From Prostheceraeus crozeri (lineage: Eukaryota; Platyhelminthes; Polycladida; Euryleptidae), in NCBI GenBank assembly GCA_907163375.1, contig CAJQUW010002205.1, positions 533,501-597,500 on the forward strand: DNA of 64,000 nt. Direction: 5' to 3'. The notes below the pieces were generated by a model that made no database searches, was not told the DNA's origin, and saw only the letters and a list, made by a program, of their open reading frames with translations. A program made the translations under genes and the position numbers. The number at the start of each line of letters is the position of its first letter. The stretch's first letter is position 1. Below are positions 1 through 11,863 of the stretch, in pieces.

Positions 1-417
1 AAATCCGCTGTAATTATAGAAATTGACCATGTTCCTCAGCATGTCATCCTCCGATGGCCAAGCAATGTACTTTTTGCGATTTCTTGCGATTGCCGCTGAT
101 ACACTATGTATACATCTACTTGCAGATCTATTCGAAACTCCGTGGATATCCGCAACTTGAGATAAAAATCCTCCATGACTGTGATATCTCAACGCAATGC
201 ACACTTGTAATTCCACTGACAGACTTTGAGATCTCTGTGTTCTTCTTTCTAAAACTGATCGATAGTCCTCACAAAGCTCGCAGACAATGGACTTGGGAAA
301 CCTATACTTCTCAAAAAATTCGACATTTCCAAGATGTTGCTAAGGATTGATCCGATCGCGATAAACACGGGTTCGTTCGGAATAGTAATCATCGAAATCC
401 AACCGCCACAAGTGCAT
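1..417 (-). pseudogene. PIF/Harbinger transposase, N-terminal part, runs off left edge
   Basis: Reading the minus strand from an ATG at 417 gives a HARBI1-like transposase start: RTRVYRDRINP, then VEFFEKYRFPKSIV, then ERRTQRSQSLSVELQVCIAL, then the helix-turn-helix stretch VADIHGVSNRSASRCIH and FPS-like WPSEDDMLRNMV. These correspond in order to the FxxRYRxPK, RRSxxxxxxxQVLxALR, GDxxGVSxSTVSR and FPxxxxE blocks of the family. The catalytic DDE domain would lie beyond base 1. One in-frame stop (complement 340-342, between NP and QHLGN) interrupts the early part, so this copy is probably dead. Harbinger elements normally also carry a Myb-like gene; none was seen here. Confidence 0.85.
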
Positions 418-710
418 TGTTTCGGAGAATGCACAGTCACGTATCAAGTTAATGTTTAATGCCTGAACTTGTAATATGCTAGCCCCTGAACTTGTAATAA
501 CGTCTAACGTTGTAATGCAATATGTGGTGACATCAGTAGTATTGTTGGTGCATTTAATAAGCCTATAAAAAATGACCCTGTGATAGAAATAATTTACATG
601 AGCTTTGGACGTTTTCAACTTAGACTTTTAACTTTGATGATTTAACAAATCGTTGCATTTGTAACAATTCGACACAATTTCAATCGTGACACATTTCATC
701 TTCCTGCTGC

Positions 711-930
711 GTGGTCTCCGTGGCACAATGGTTAAGTGCTTGGCCTAGCGATCTTTTAGTCCAGAGGTCGAGCCCCGAAGGTGTCATGAAGTGCATCCGG
801 ACTAAAAGTAGGCTACTACAACGCTTCATAAGTCTGACTATGTCAGGACCGTCCAAGCCCCAAGTATGGGGAGTAGTGACGTAAAAAAAAGCTGTGCTTT
901 CCATCAACACCTGTCCATCCTGTATACTCA
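711..930 (+). repeat. tRNA-derived SINE
   Basis: A pol III internal promoter is visible: an A box at 721-731 (tggcacaatgg) and a B box at 766-776 (ggtcgagcccc), about 35 bases apart, as in a tRNA head. The arms do not pair as a functional tRNA, and about 150 bases of unrelated body follow, with an A-run near 880. This is the organisation of a tRNA-head SINE. Its 3' limit is uncertain. Confidence 0.65.
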
Positions 931-1970
931 AGTGATTGAATCCATTACTTTTTATGACCGAAGCCTAAATGTCTATCACACCAGTGATTTTTACTGTTAT
1001 CGAACAGTTTCGTGAGATAATCATGTTTCAAAGAATCATTTGGATGGTAACTGATTTTAATCTTGCGATATTAAATATTTGATAAGGCAAATAACATGAA
1101 ATTGTCATGATATGCTTTTTATTAGGTTTTTCGATATGCGGATACAGCTAAGCCCATTCAACAATGATAAAATTAATTAATTATGCTTGAATTAGACACC
1201 TGAGGTATAGCCTGTCATATATTTGAAGCAAATGTCACGCATAATGCAATGGTTTTTAGTCACACAAAAATCATGCACAACTATTCAAGTATACTATAAC
1301 ACAAATGGTTGTGTTTCATGGATGTCTGAATAGATGGACAAGTGATGACAAATTTTAGCGATCCGAGTGGGTTTTTTTATCACCCCTTTCTTAGAAAAAT
1401 CGTGGAAACGCCCCTGCTTCCTTTGAAAAATTTGCGTGATTGAGAACTCGTCTACTCTTGCGAAGAAGTTTAAACTTCGTATCGGATTCACTCAAATGAC
1501 CTCGCAATTTTTCATAAAATGTAGCGGTGTGTAGGTCGATCGTTTAACTCGTTGTTTTGTGAGGTGTTTGACTATTTTGCCGAAAGTTCAAGATTTCTTG
1601 CTCAACTCAAATGATAATGGCAATTTCGAAGGAATTCGTTGGTCAATTTCCTGATTGCATAACCAATTTCAGATTCCATGTGATATCCTGATAAAAGCTC
1701 GCATCAGCTGATGTGATTCCCGTATTCGTGAAATGGAAACGTTTGCAGAAAATCAGCCATAACTAAACATCAAGTCTTGAGTTTAACAACATCAACTAAT
1801 GTCATACCTTTGCGGCTATGGGAGTTCAAATATTTTCTAAAACAAACCTGCTTCTGTGCGACAAGAATTTTTGGCTTACACGACTGAAGTCGTCAATGAA
1901 ATCGATGAATATGAGTGTATAGCAACTTGTGGGACCGTGTGTCGGAAGAACGGACCCATTTGAAAGAAAT
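931..1970. other. No gene recognised
   Basis: AT-rich sequence with short chance ORFs only. The part after about 1500 may belong to the degraded hAT relic whose motif is seen at 1998. Confidence 0.4.
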
Positions 1971-2060
1971 CGTCCTCAAGCTGTTTTGAGCTGTTTTTCC
2001 GGACCAACGGTCGAGGGTGCCTTCAGCACTATGAAAACTGAGAACACCTGAAGAACGACC
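1920..2060 (+). pseudogene. Degraded hAT transposase C-terminal (dimerisation) relic
   Basis: Bases 1998-2039 translate to SGPTVEGAFSTMKT, resembling the GPKVESTFSEMN core of the better preserved hAT transposase at 38273-38821. The surrounding frame is broken by stops. No ends are visible. It lies directly beside the TIR element that starts at 2094. Confidence 0.4.
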
Positions 2061-2093
2061 ACAAATGGCTGCTTTGGCGACAACATCATTTAC

Positions 2094-2917
2094 CGTTGAG
2101 TAAGTATAGATAGGTAGAGTGTCGACTCAAAAAAGTATTTGTATACAGTGAAAATTTTTATATGAAAAGATTCAGTTTTTTGCTGAGATAACGTTCCTGA
2201 GGTCAAAAAAATTATTTGAGCAGTTTTGAAAAAGCTAAATTTTTGCCAATTTTTATGCTACCGACATGACACCCCTTCGTAAGTAGTATGAAGCAAGTTG
2301 TATATCAAAGGGAATGAATATTTGCTAACTAGCATCCTAACTAAGCGGAAATTATGCTGATGATCAAGGAAACCTAATGAACGGCATTATAATGGAAGTC
2401 TTCATGAAAAAGTCGAGATCTTATTGTGCTGTCGTGGGTGAAATTTCATGCTTTTAATTCAATTTTCATCGTCATAAATTTATGTTTCACTTCTTGAATC
2501 TGAATGGTGATGTGGACCCTGATTGTTAATTGAAATCATTGTCTCAGATTCTGCTATTTTGCTCTACCAGTGGCAGGTTGCTTATGATGTGATTATGCTT
2601 AACAAAAAGATTTTCTTGAGGTTCAACATGAAAGCAATAGCAGGTCATCGAGTTGCTAATTTAACAAACATTGCCTCTCCAAAGCTGTCATGACACAGAG
2701 GATTTGTAAAATAATATCATTTCCTTCTGCATTGTATCATCATGATCAGTCAATTCCGTGGTAATTTCGTCAAAACTGCATAATTGTGCATATCTCACAT
2801 TTGGAAACACTTCCAACTGTATTCACCTCGAGTTCATTTAATAAATCTGAAAGTGCAAACACATTGGGGATTTCATAAATGCTGAGTTGCTACTCTACCT
2901 AATATACCTACTCCATG
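2094..2917 (-). mobile_element. Non-autonomous TIR element, copy A (8-bp TSD family)
   Basis: Copy in opposite orientation to the one at 21933-22776; similar along its whole length of about 830 bases. The termini match the consensus CATAGAGTAAGTATA (left end here is cgttgagtaagtata). Flanks carry near-identical 8-bp duplications, tcatttac (2086-2093) and tcattgac (2918-2925). No transposase ORF. The 8-bp duplication suits hAT or a similar superfamily, but the TIR does not start with the usual CAG. Confidence 0.75.
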
Positions 2918-2925
2918 TCATTGAC

Positions 2926-3560
2926 TATGACTGACTCGTCGAAGTCACCGGGTGGAGTCATGAAAGCGTTCCGCAAAAATTTCCTCAATTTTCCTCAATT
3001 TTCACTAAATCAACATTATTGATAAACTTAATCACCTGCTTTGAGATTTTTTCAAACAGGATGATGAACATAGTCTAATAATTATTTCACTATTACATTA
3101 TAAGATAAGAGAGGAAATCATTATGTACAATGCGAATAGCAGTATGAGTAACGGAGACGGATTCACAAATTGATTGTTACATAAGGCGTGATTACGTCTG
3201 AAAGGTAGCAAGATCCTTTGATGGCGAACATCTGAATTGTCCTCTCTAATGGAAAAAATTAAGACAGAGTATGATATTCTATGTGTTGCGCAATTTTGCG
3301 AATTAATTTGATACAGATGTAATAGCGAACACGTGTTCTCCATGACGGGTGTCAATCGTCCAACAATGCAAATAGTTTTCTCAATAATCTTGAATGCATC
3401 TTTCTTCATGTCATTAACTTCCGACGAAAAAGCGCAGCAAATATGCATCATATACAGTCCGTTTCACATTATTGCTAACAGCCTTGTAAATCTAGCTTTT
3501 TATCGATGTTTTAATATCTACTGAATTTCATTAAAAAGATGTCGCAATTTCCGTTTGCTT
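2926..3560. other. No gene recognised
   Basis: AT-rich sequence. Only feature noted is a Tc1-like terminus string (cagtccgtttca) near 3457 without a partner end. Confidence 0.4.
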
Positions 3561-3862
3561 TCACAACTTCATCACACATGAATGAAAATCATCAAATTTC
3601 AACAAATAACATGCTCTTTCGAAGAAATTGCAAAGCAACGGATGACAGTTTTGATTCTCTGTAGGATGGTGTTGCTCTCCTCTGATATTGAACAACCTTT
3701 TCGGTACCACGTACAGTTTGATTATCTCCTGAATCAGCGAATTCTTGTCAGAAACGTCGATCTCAGATGCCCCAACGTGTTTCAATCGAGTGAGATCCGG
3801 TGAATTTTTCAGCCATTCCAAATTAGATATTGATATAAGAAAGCGCACCCAAATTTGCAAAC
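3561..3862 (-). CDS. Possible terminal exon of unidentified protein
   Basis: Open for about 100 codons on the minus strand with balanced, protein-like composition, for example SNLEWLKNSPDLTRLKHVG, SEIDVSDKNSLIQEIIKLY and CNFFERACYLLKFDDF, ending in TGA. A pyrimidine-rich stretch ending in ttaag lies just upstream at 3863, so the segment could be a 3'-terminal exon beginning at 3862 in phase 2. No Met start is apparent. I do not recognise the family, and no neighbouring exon could be assigned. It may be chance or part of an old element. Confidence 0.3.
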
Positions 3863-4084
3863 CTTAACAGGAATGACAGTGCATGCATGTGACTACATTC
3901 AGGAATCACTTCAGCATTTGTGGCACAGCTTGAGACTGGAGAACACCCAGATGCTTCTCTTTTTTTCAATATGCCCTCGTACGCATGAAGCCTCTCACCT
4001 ACATGATCCCTCGCTAACAATGCTTATTCCACAGAATTAAATTTTTGTTTATCTGCTTCGGTTTGCCATAAGTGTGATTAACGA

Positions 4085-4325
4085 AATTGACGGCACATCG
4101 AGGATCCTACTAAGTGGGCAAAAAGGAATTCCTAATACCTTACAGAGATAGGAAAAAAGTCGTGCGTCGCTTGCGGATTAATTTGAGTTCCAGCGAAGTG
4201 CTTCGATTGCCAAAATTCCTTCAGATTCGAAGAATTCAGATCATTACGCACAAGTTTTCTCCATAATGTTGACCCTTCCGATCATTATTAAAAAAAGTAG
4301 CAGGCGTACGAAAATTAGTTCGCTT
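4085..4325 (-). repeat. Dispersed repeat, inverted relative to 21455-21705
   Basis: About 240 bases here match, in reverse complement, the segment at 21455-21705. Shared landmarks include tcgtgcgtcgcttgcggatt, the run around gaattcagatcatt, and the stretch leading to ttgcccactta. No TIR or target duplication could be defined. A short peptide with the same stop is shared (MIGRVNIMEKTCA here, MIGGPNIIEKTLAQ there), but that is too little to call a gene. Confidence 0.55.
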
Positions 4326-6509
4326 GATGATTTCACCATCGTCTTCTCAGCATACCTCACTGTAGTGCATACACTGAATCGAATGCTAGCCAGACGATGT
4401 GTGTTATGGTGTGTGCGAAGTGATATCACAGCACGCACACATCTCTCACTGGCTCTGGTGTCCTCTGCTAACAGCTTATTGTTTGCCATTTCCAATAGCA
4501 AGCGATTCACGAATTATCCATTCGAGATGGAGCAAGTTGTCTAATTCTGTGATGTGCCATTTCGATATTAAGGTTAGATATGATTCTTCCTTTCTAGGAA
4601 ACCAAAGCGCTCGCAGATGAATCTAATTCTGTGGCTTTTTCAGGACGCATCACCTGTTGTTACTCTTGTCGGCCATGATATGGATCCGAAGATAAGATCC
4701 TAAGTAAGCACAATTGCGCTACCAAACTATTCAAAATCTAGACGAGATGCAGTCAAACAAGGATTCGTTCGAGAAACAAAAAAGATTGATATAGAAATTG
4801 GTAAAGATTGAAAACTTGATGAAGAATTGGCAAAAAAGATAAATCGCAGCGATTGGATTGCCTGAATTATCATATCAGCGGGCTATCATGGATGCCGAAA
4901 ACGTGTTTTTACACCAGTATGCAAGAGATCTGTCCTTGAGAATGCGAAGAAAATTTGCACAAAAACTAGATATCATCTACCTTTTGAGCACGATCTTTTC
5001 CTCGCTTCATGCTGCAGATTAAAATGAAATCGACAGTAGGCCTACTGTATGGAAATTTGGTGCATTACTCGAATCTTTGAACCCAATTTTGGACTAATAG
5101 CTCATAACTTCATTGATGCCTTTCAGAAATTTAAACTTATAGACGTTGTTTACATATCTAACGGACAGAAGAAAAAAGCAAGTCTAGAGGGCATCAAATC
5201 CACAAATTTTCTTAAGCACCCCGCTAGTCTCATCCAGTCACGATGCTAATACTTACAGATCACTTATAAGTGTAACACGATGTTGATGCCGGTGGAAACA
5301 TGTTGGATAATATCAGCAAGAAACACATGATCATCATCAAAGCATTAGGTTGCAATCATGTTTCATAATCTGTTGCACAACAGATGGATAATTTTATTCA
5401 ATATCCGTAGCTTAATAGATCAGTGCCTCAAGCAATAACCAATGCGTCCTTTTGGCAATATATCAAGTAATCCTGTTGGCCTGCTGTAGCATTCATCAAA
5501 CTTTTAGATTTTTCCTTTTTATGTTATCAATTGCAAGGCGTCGACTTTCGGCCCTCGTGTGACCAACCTCGGTCTCCGATCTGTCGGTCGCTGTGTGTTG
5601 ACTAATTTCCAGTCTGCACATAGTGAATCTCATGATGACCTCAAATTTGAGGATGAAGGATAACTCATCTGAAGAAAAGGATTGTAAGCAAAAAAGAAAA
5701 ATTTGAGACTTTCCAGATAGTGACTTTGACTGGCGACCGCCAAATCAAGTGTCAATGGAAAACGCAGTTTATTGAAATTGAGCTTCCTTTTCAATAAATA
5801 AGATCCGTCAGATATTTTTAATGTGGTAAATCGTATTTGCAGTGCATCTTTTTTCATCCTAAGAAACCTGATGCATAGTGGTATTCAATTTTCAACAACA
5901 AATTATTCAGCCTTTATGTTGAAATCCTGCGTCATAGAAAACCATCAATTTTCTTTCGTAAGGTTTAGTGACAACAAGTAGCCTCCTATGAAATTGAATT
6001 ACAGTGTTGATTCGGAAATACCGTAATTTGTGGAAATAACATGATCTCTCACTTTATATGAAGCTTGAATTAACCCACTTCTTCTTGTGTGTGACCATGT
6101 TTTGACTTAAAGATTTAAAGCAGCGGCCAATAAAACTCATTGTGATGTACGACAGAATAAAAATAATGACAAACTTTTCAAATTTCATAATCGATAGTGT
6201 TGGCAATGAATATCACAATCAAATTGTTCAAGCGGATATCAATTGAATGAAAAAACGAATCTAATCCAAATTGTCATATTTTGATGAATGATAGAAGTCT
6301 GTATAAATGAAATGTCAGCAATAATCGGCATGCCTATTGTTTGTTTGAAAACAAACGAAGCTGTTCTGTAAAGCTGTCATTTCTCATTTCCCAATTATGA
6401 TAAGTATAATGTTATAATGCTCAACAATTTATCAGACGATAAAAGTCAAAAAGCTATCCAAATTAAGAGATGATTTACTCTGTGCACGATTGACAATTGA
6501 AAAAAGTAA
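4326..6509. other. No gene established
   Basis: Mostly AT-rich, uninformative sequence. One item is discussed in the findings: a 60-base segment at 4644-4703 bounded by good acceptor and donor strings. Confidence 0.4.
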
Positions 6510-6668
6510 TACAGTCCGTTTCATAAAAAGTGGATCATCCTAAAATTTGACTAAATAAAACATAAGTATGATACAGAAAGCATTTTGCATGTTATTTCAT
6601 GTCCCTAATATATTTAAATGTCCTTATATAATCTGATAAGCTATGATACAGTAACGGTTCTTATGAAG

Positions 6669-6905
6669 CTAACATTTTGTGGCCCTACCCTTATTGTCAA
6701 TGACATTACCAATTCGTCTAGGCATTGATTCGATGATATCGTTGATTTTTGACTGATCTAACTTTCTCCACTCTCTTTTTAACAGTGACGTAAGTTGTGA
6801 TACGCCATCTGTAGGTAGCAGTGAACGACGAACGTTACGATTTAGAATACTCCATACATTTTCTATGGGATTCAGATCAGGAGAACGAGCTGGCCAAGAT
6901 AATGT
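6669..6905 (-). pseudogene. Tc1-like transposase, C-terminal fragment
   Basis: Minus strand reads TLSWPARSPDLNPIENVWSI and continues through RRIGNVIDNKGRATKC to a TAG at 6671-6669. WPARSPDLNPIENVW is the hallmark block of Tc1 transposases containing the D and E of the DD34E site. No start codon precedes it; it abuts the N-terminal fragment across an internal deletion. Confidence 0.8.
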
Positions 6906-6951
6906 CCTAAACCCTAGACTTGCATAAGTTGACTACTACTCCTGACCATCA

Positions 6952-7164
6952 CTATCCTTCAGACGGACTGATGTTTCTACGTTTGGATGTTTTGCGTGGA
7001 CGGCCAGAGCCCTCTTTACGACAGAGCCGAAAATCATCATTATGCCATCGATGCACATTTGTGTAAGGGACATTTAGTCGCTTGCTTGTACCTCGCAAAG
7101 AAAACACTAGTTCTAGCAAGGCTGACACTTTGCCTTTTGTGAATGCGATCTCGTTATTGTTCAT
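6952..7164 (-). pseudogene. Tc1-like transposase, N-terminal HTH fragment
   Basis: 70 residues starting MNNNEIAFTKGKVSALLEL, with the helix-turn-helix stretch GTSKRLNVPYTNVHRW and the basic tail RKEGSGRPRKTSKRR, which matches the GRP-type linker (GRPRKT) between the two DNA-binding helices of Tc1 transposases. It ends in a stop after SPSEG. The second HTH and the first two catalytic aspartates of the DDE triad are absent, so no active enzyme is possible from this copy. Confidence 0.75.
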
Positions 7165-7669
7165 TTGTGTTTTGTATTGTTTTCAACCGGTAAGAGATAG
7201 ATTTCTAGCTGAAAGCAATCAGGAGTGCTGCCAACACCACCGCAACGAAGTCAGGAAGCTATGGAACATGAAGTCCAATTAATCACATGTAGCAGTTACA
7301 TTATTGTTGATGAATAATGGTACTATACTGGCTCTGATTGACCGATTTTCTTTATTTTTGTTTTGCTTGATAGCTTTTGGCTTGTAGAACAACATATTAC
7401 ATAACAAAGGAAACAAATGCAATTTTATAAGAGTGAGGTATGATTTTGTGTAACATTGCTAAATGAAGATCAAATTATCTACTACCTTTTTATCTATAAC
7501 AGGAAAACAACTCAATATTCATGCTTGAAATTTCCAACAATGATATTAGTAAGCACAACTGACATATCTTCCAAATTTCAGAGAAATTCGTTCAAGTTTG
7601 GTGGAGTTAGACAAAATTGAAGTGAAGGCGATGTTTAAGGGTGATCCATTTTTTATGAAACAATCTGTA

Positions 7670-8574
7670 GAAGATAATTAAATAGCTAAATATTTGCCGC
7701 TTTAATCCTGTGATCTATCACGAAGAGTTTCAGCGCTCATCAAAAGTGATTTTACAGTCATATGACGGAGTTGAAGCGACAGGATTGTTCTTCACATAAT
7801 AAGTGATAAGTGATAATAAGTGATAATACGTAATAAGTGACATTCATTCTTGTTTGCTTCTGTGGGTGTTGCCTACATAGTTCATAGTCCTGCCAGGACA
7901 TTTGCGGCCTCATCATAATGAGAATAATTAACTTCAATTCTGATTGAACAATGAATACGCAAGTAGCATTGATTTCTTCCGCACGAGATCGATCAACAGG
8001 GTGAGGGAGGGGACATCGAAAGAATTACAGCGACGATGGAGGGGAGGCGATTCTTAGCAGAGTTGGCAATTCTTCATTTTTGTCTCTGGCCCGTCCCGAT
8101 CCATAGCTTGATATATCCTAAGCTGGCAACCACTTTAACATAGTTGTAAATTGTACTTGAATAATCATTAACAGATTTCAAGATTCATTCAAAATATCCT
8201 CTTTCTCAGAATTCAGACATGCGCGTATTCACAAGCTTACATGCAACTTTTGATGAATATAGTAATCGACGTTTTCTTTTACATACTTGTGCTCTCCCAA
8301 CCATAAATTCTTAAGTTTGGTATCCATTTTCGATTGAAGAAGTTAAAGCTCAGTGGCCATTAACCGAATCCCAAAAATCTTATAGATACTCATGCCACTG
8401 TCCTTTTAAAAGTATTTGATGCTTAGGAGTGATTTTCGTACCCTTTATTTACAAACAAATATTTACAAAACATCAAGAAAACAATCAAAGACATTTTCAT
8501 CAATAGAAGGCAAAAATAGCGTGTGTAGTATCTGCAGGTATATTGGTTCAAGTTCTGGCCTGTTTTCTGCTATA
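7670..8574. other. No gene recognised
   Basis: AT-rich, with a short tandem of aagtgataat-type units near 7800-7840. Nothing else supportable. Confidence 0.4.
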
Positions 8575-8648
8575 ATGAAGTTCGACCTCTCGACTTTACT
8601 TTTTGCTTTTTTATTATCTTTACCGCTATCGTATATCTGTTCCTGCAA
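8575..8648 (+). CDS. Possible signal-peptide exon of unknown secreted protein
   Basis: From an ATG at 8575 the sequence reads MKFDLSTLLFAFLLSLPLSY followed by ICSC, a short basic start with a long hydrophobic core typical of a signal peptide, and meets a GT (gtatga) donor-like site at 8649. Read-through adds only nine more codons. No second exon was found, so this may be chance. Confidence 0.22.
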
Positions 8649-8699
8649 GTATGATGCAAGGAAGTCACACCAATAATGCTCAGTCGTCACCAGACGACA

Positions 8700-9569
8700 T
8701 AAGTCAAGTTCTTCAGACGTCGTCTGGTAGAGAAAACACTATTATCCTGCTTTGACTCAATGTTTGTTATCATTTGTTGTCTGCCTGTCAGAGATAGGAA
8801 TGTTTCATGATGGAAATTGTAGAGCATGAAATTGCTTTACCCATTAAACGCTACATGATCGCCTTCCCCCAACAGAGCAGTGAAATAAATGGAGGGAATA
8901 AATCTTTTCAAAATCATTTCATGTAAAAAACACATTAACATGGGTTTAGCCACATAAGAATATTTACAACTATTTAAGATTCACATCACATTCAACCCTT
9001 TATGATGTGTTTCTTATTTTAAAGATCAACGACCAATGAAAATTATCAAACTTCAGTCCCTCTACATTTAATTTGAAAATTCATATCAATTTAAGATGAT
9101 TAATTCAAAATTTATCTAATTTTTTATCTTGCTGATGATTTTATTTTCGTATATCAATGCAGACTATAAAACTGTAATTTTATGAAGATGAATGCACGCA
9201 TAGCATCATTTCTGTTGCGATTATGAAGACATCTCCATGCACTTCTTTCGTGCGTGTTCTTTTCGCGGGACATGATGTAATCTTGCATAGCTTGTTTGCA
9301 GGACGGAATTCCGTCACGTTCCCATCCCATAAAGCGATTTTCAGCCCTTTTAGTTTTTAGTGCTATGTTTTCACAGATACATCGTCTTTTTATTGCTATG
9401 ATTTCACTTTCATGCTTTTAAATTTGTTCTATTAGGCCGAAGAACTAAGTTGGGGCGTGAATGACCAATGAAAAGCATCGAATTACACATGTGACTGATT
9501 CTGACCTAATGATGCTGTCGTTTACAAGTGCCTATAGGTGAATGTGCGTGCGAGTTTTGTACCACTATT
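8700..9569. other. No gene recognised
   Basis: AT-rich sequence. A small imperfect palindrome (cgtcaccagacgac with gtcgtctggtag) lies near 8690-8730. Confidence 0.35.
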
Positions 9570-9577
9570 GTGTATAG

Positions 9578-10447
9578 CAGGGGTTTTCGAACTTTATTCG
9601 AGTCCCCCCGAAATTATTAACTACTGCATCGCGCCTCACTATGAAATTGTCGACGTTACACGACGTAAATTCTGATGTTTAATTGTCGGCATCGATCATA
9701 ATTTACCACATTCTCACAACTATTCTTACATTTACGGCAAATTATCATCTCCGACGGTGCATCTAACAAAAGTGTACATGCTGAAGTGAAAAGAAAACAG
9801 CATCCGGAATGTAACTTTAGTACATTTATTAAAACGTTTGCACAAAAATGTTGCGCCTCAATGAGAAAAATTAGCCTGTTTGGACAACTTCTTCGAAGGA
9901 AGTTGTAACCGAAGATGTGAAGAAACATTGAGGCGGTTGCAGAATTTGTTTTCAGATGTGAGAGACGAGAGAATCCCATTTCGCACAAATATGTCGATGC
10001 AAAACGAACAAGGATTCGAAGAGCACACGCAGTGACAAGGGGATTCTACCCGAGCAGCGACCCAAAATTGTTCCAGCGTAGATCTTCAAAACGCGTACGC
10101 AGACCTGAATCTGTATTTCATTCAATCAGCTGTTCCTTCAGAGTTGTCTATTCGCAGAGAAAGGATTTCTCACCCAGAGGCACTTGTCAACTGTTTTTTT
10201 TAAATTCAGTGTCTGGAGAATATACCTTAAAGGTGTCAGACAGCCGAGAAAGATGAGCTTTGATGATCGGTTTAACTATATCCAGAGAAACGTCACAAAC
10301 TTTCAGAATTTCGGTTGATTTCGAAAACATCGACGTTTCGTTGCTGTTCGCCGCACTTCTGTCTTGGCAGAAGCCATTGCGTCGCGCCCTTCCAAAAAGT
10401 TTGTCACGCCCCTTTGGGGGGGGCGTCCCACACTTTGGGAAACCCTG
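9578..10447. mobile_element. Non-autonomous hAT element
   Basis: Ends are CAGGGGTTTTCGAACTTT at 9578 and the reverse complement of CAGGGTTTCCCAAAGTG ending at 10447, the classical hAT terminus (CAGGGGTTCCCAAAC type). A perfect 8-bp target duplication, gtgtatag, flanks it (9570-9577 and 10448-10455). 870 bp long. The ORFs inside on both strands do not resemble a transposase that I can recognise, so it depends on a partner elsewhere. Confidence 0.9.
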
Positions 10448-10455
10448 GTGTATAG

Positions 10456-11861
10456 TGTTCCACGAATCTCAACTTCCTTTCTGGAGGCTATTGTTATCAA
10501 TTCGTATGCCGCTTGCAATCGGCTACAAGATACGATGCAAAAATTATGGACTAAAGAGTTGTAAAGACAAACGTCACATCATTCAGAATCAATGTTGGAG
10601 AATATTAGAATAACAAGCAGTGAGCACACCCATTAATAAGATTTTGCTATTTACAGTAAGCAGAATATTAATAGCAAAATATTGCTCACCTCAGCAACTA
10701 GCAGAATAACAGCGGTTAGATAAATAGACGCCATTGCTGAGTAATGTTCATTAACAACGTGTGCGAAGTAAGCAGAAGCTCTAGCAGAAGTCACTGATGA
10801 TAGCCCCTGTTCTGCAGAAGTGAGCACTGTTACTTGTTAGTAACTGCAATTTGCAATTCCGCAGTTCCACTATCCAGTGCTTTTCATTTGTTCACTAGCA
10901 CAATTCTCCTATGTTAAATGTTAAATATTCATTCTTCCACTGTATGCATGAAGGCTTCTTGTGCAGAGTTCGTTACTCATTTTATGTTCAGCAAGCCTGA
11001 TGATGGCCTTGGATATTAGGTCGCCATATATAGTTACTAATAGCCTATATTTTTACCTACGATCATCGTACTTGCCTTTCCCTTAAAACTTGAATTAAAA
11101 CTCTGCGAATAGAATGATGTTTCGTCAGTGAGCGCTTGTGTGCGCATGATCGCATCCTTCTACAGACTGACTGTTATCGTCGCCCTACACCAACAATTGA
11201 ATCCACAAAAATCGCTTGAAAATTAGGTTTTGATGTCAAATACAACTCTAGGTGAAATTGAATTCAAGCACGCTGTCCTATTCCCATCCCATCTCCCATG
11301 GGACTAAATTCTTACGAGATTTCTATTCCCACCAACAAACCTGCTTGTTCGTGATTTGAAACTTAAATGCAGAACATAAGAGTTTTGTCCTGATTGCAAG
11401 TTAAGAAGCTGGAAAAAGAGAATTGTAGAACTTCCATTAGATTGATTTTTATTGCACTATCGCAAAATTACTATTAACTGACCATGCAGTCGGGAATACG
11501 TGGACGTGGCCTATGTCTGAATATTCTGTCGGAAACGGGGTTAAAAAGACAGGAGGGCTTTTTGTCAGTGGGCCATGTTTATTTAGTTATATTTACGGAC
11601 CTACCTAGAGCACAGGCCTATTACGAACTGCTTTTTTAAAATGCCTGCGGAAGCTATCTTTTACGTTAAGTCCACATTCTCCATTACATCCCGTCACAAT
11701 GCATAAAACAACCTACTGTGTTGCATTGCATCCAATATTGCGATTTAATCTTTCAACGGTAAATCTCATATTTGCTAATTAAAGCTGTGTGAGTATTATC
11801 TGAATGAATATGTGGCTCAAAACATCACCACATGAAATCGCATGAAGTAACCGAATTGGAA
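10456..11861. other. No gene recognised
   Basis: 10600-10850 holds an irregular group of short inverted pieces built from gcagaa, gctcac and gttact strings. The rest is featureless AT-rich sequence. Confidence 0.4.
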
Positions 11862-11863
11862 TA

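Larger units (their letters stand above)
6512..7667 (-). mobile_element. Internally deleted Tc1-like transposon
   Basis: TIRs of about 29 bases face each other: cagtccgtttcataaaaagt from 6512, and its near reverse complement ending at 7667. Both are flanked by TA (6510-6511 and 7668-7669), the Tc1/mariner target. Two transposase pieces lie inside on the minus strand: an N-terminal helix-turn-helix piece (7164-6952) and the extreme C-terminal piece (6905-6669). The catalytic middle between them is missing. At 1156 bp it is shorter than typical full-length Tc1 elements of about 1.6 kb. Confidence 0.85.

Noticed and set aside
54-350. 98-codon plus-strand ORF at the left edge
   Set aside because: Antisense shadow of the Harbinger transposase, whose conserved blocks are on the minus strand.
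711-790. Possible tRNA gene
   Set aside because: A and B boxes are present, but acceptor and T arms do not pair, and a SINE-like body follows.
3457-3470. Tc1-like terminus string cagtccgtttca
   Set aside because: No partner end found; a 12-base match can be chance.
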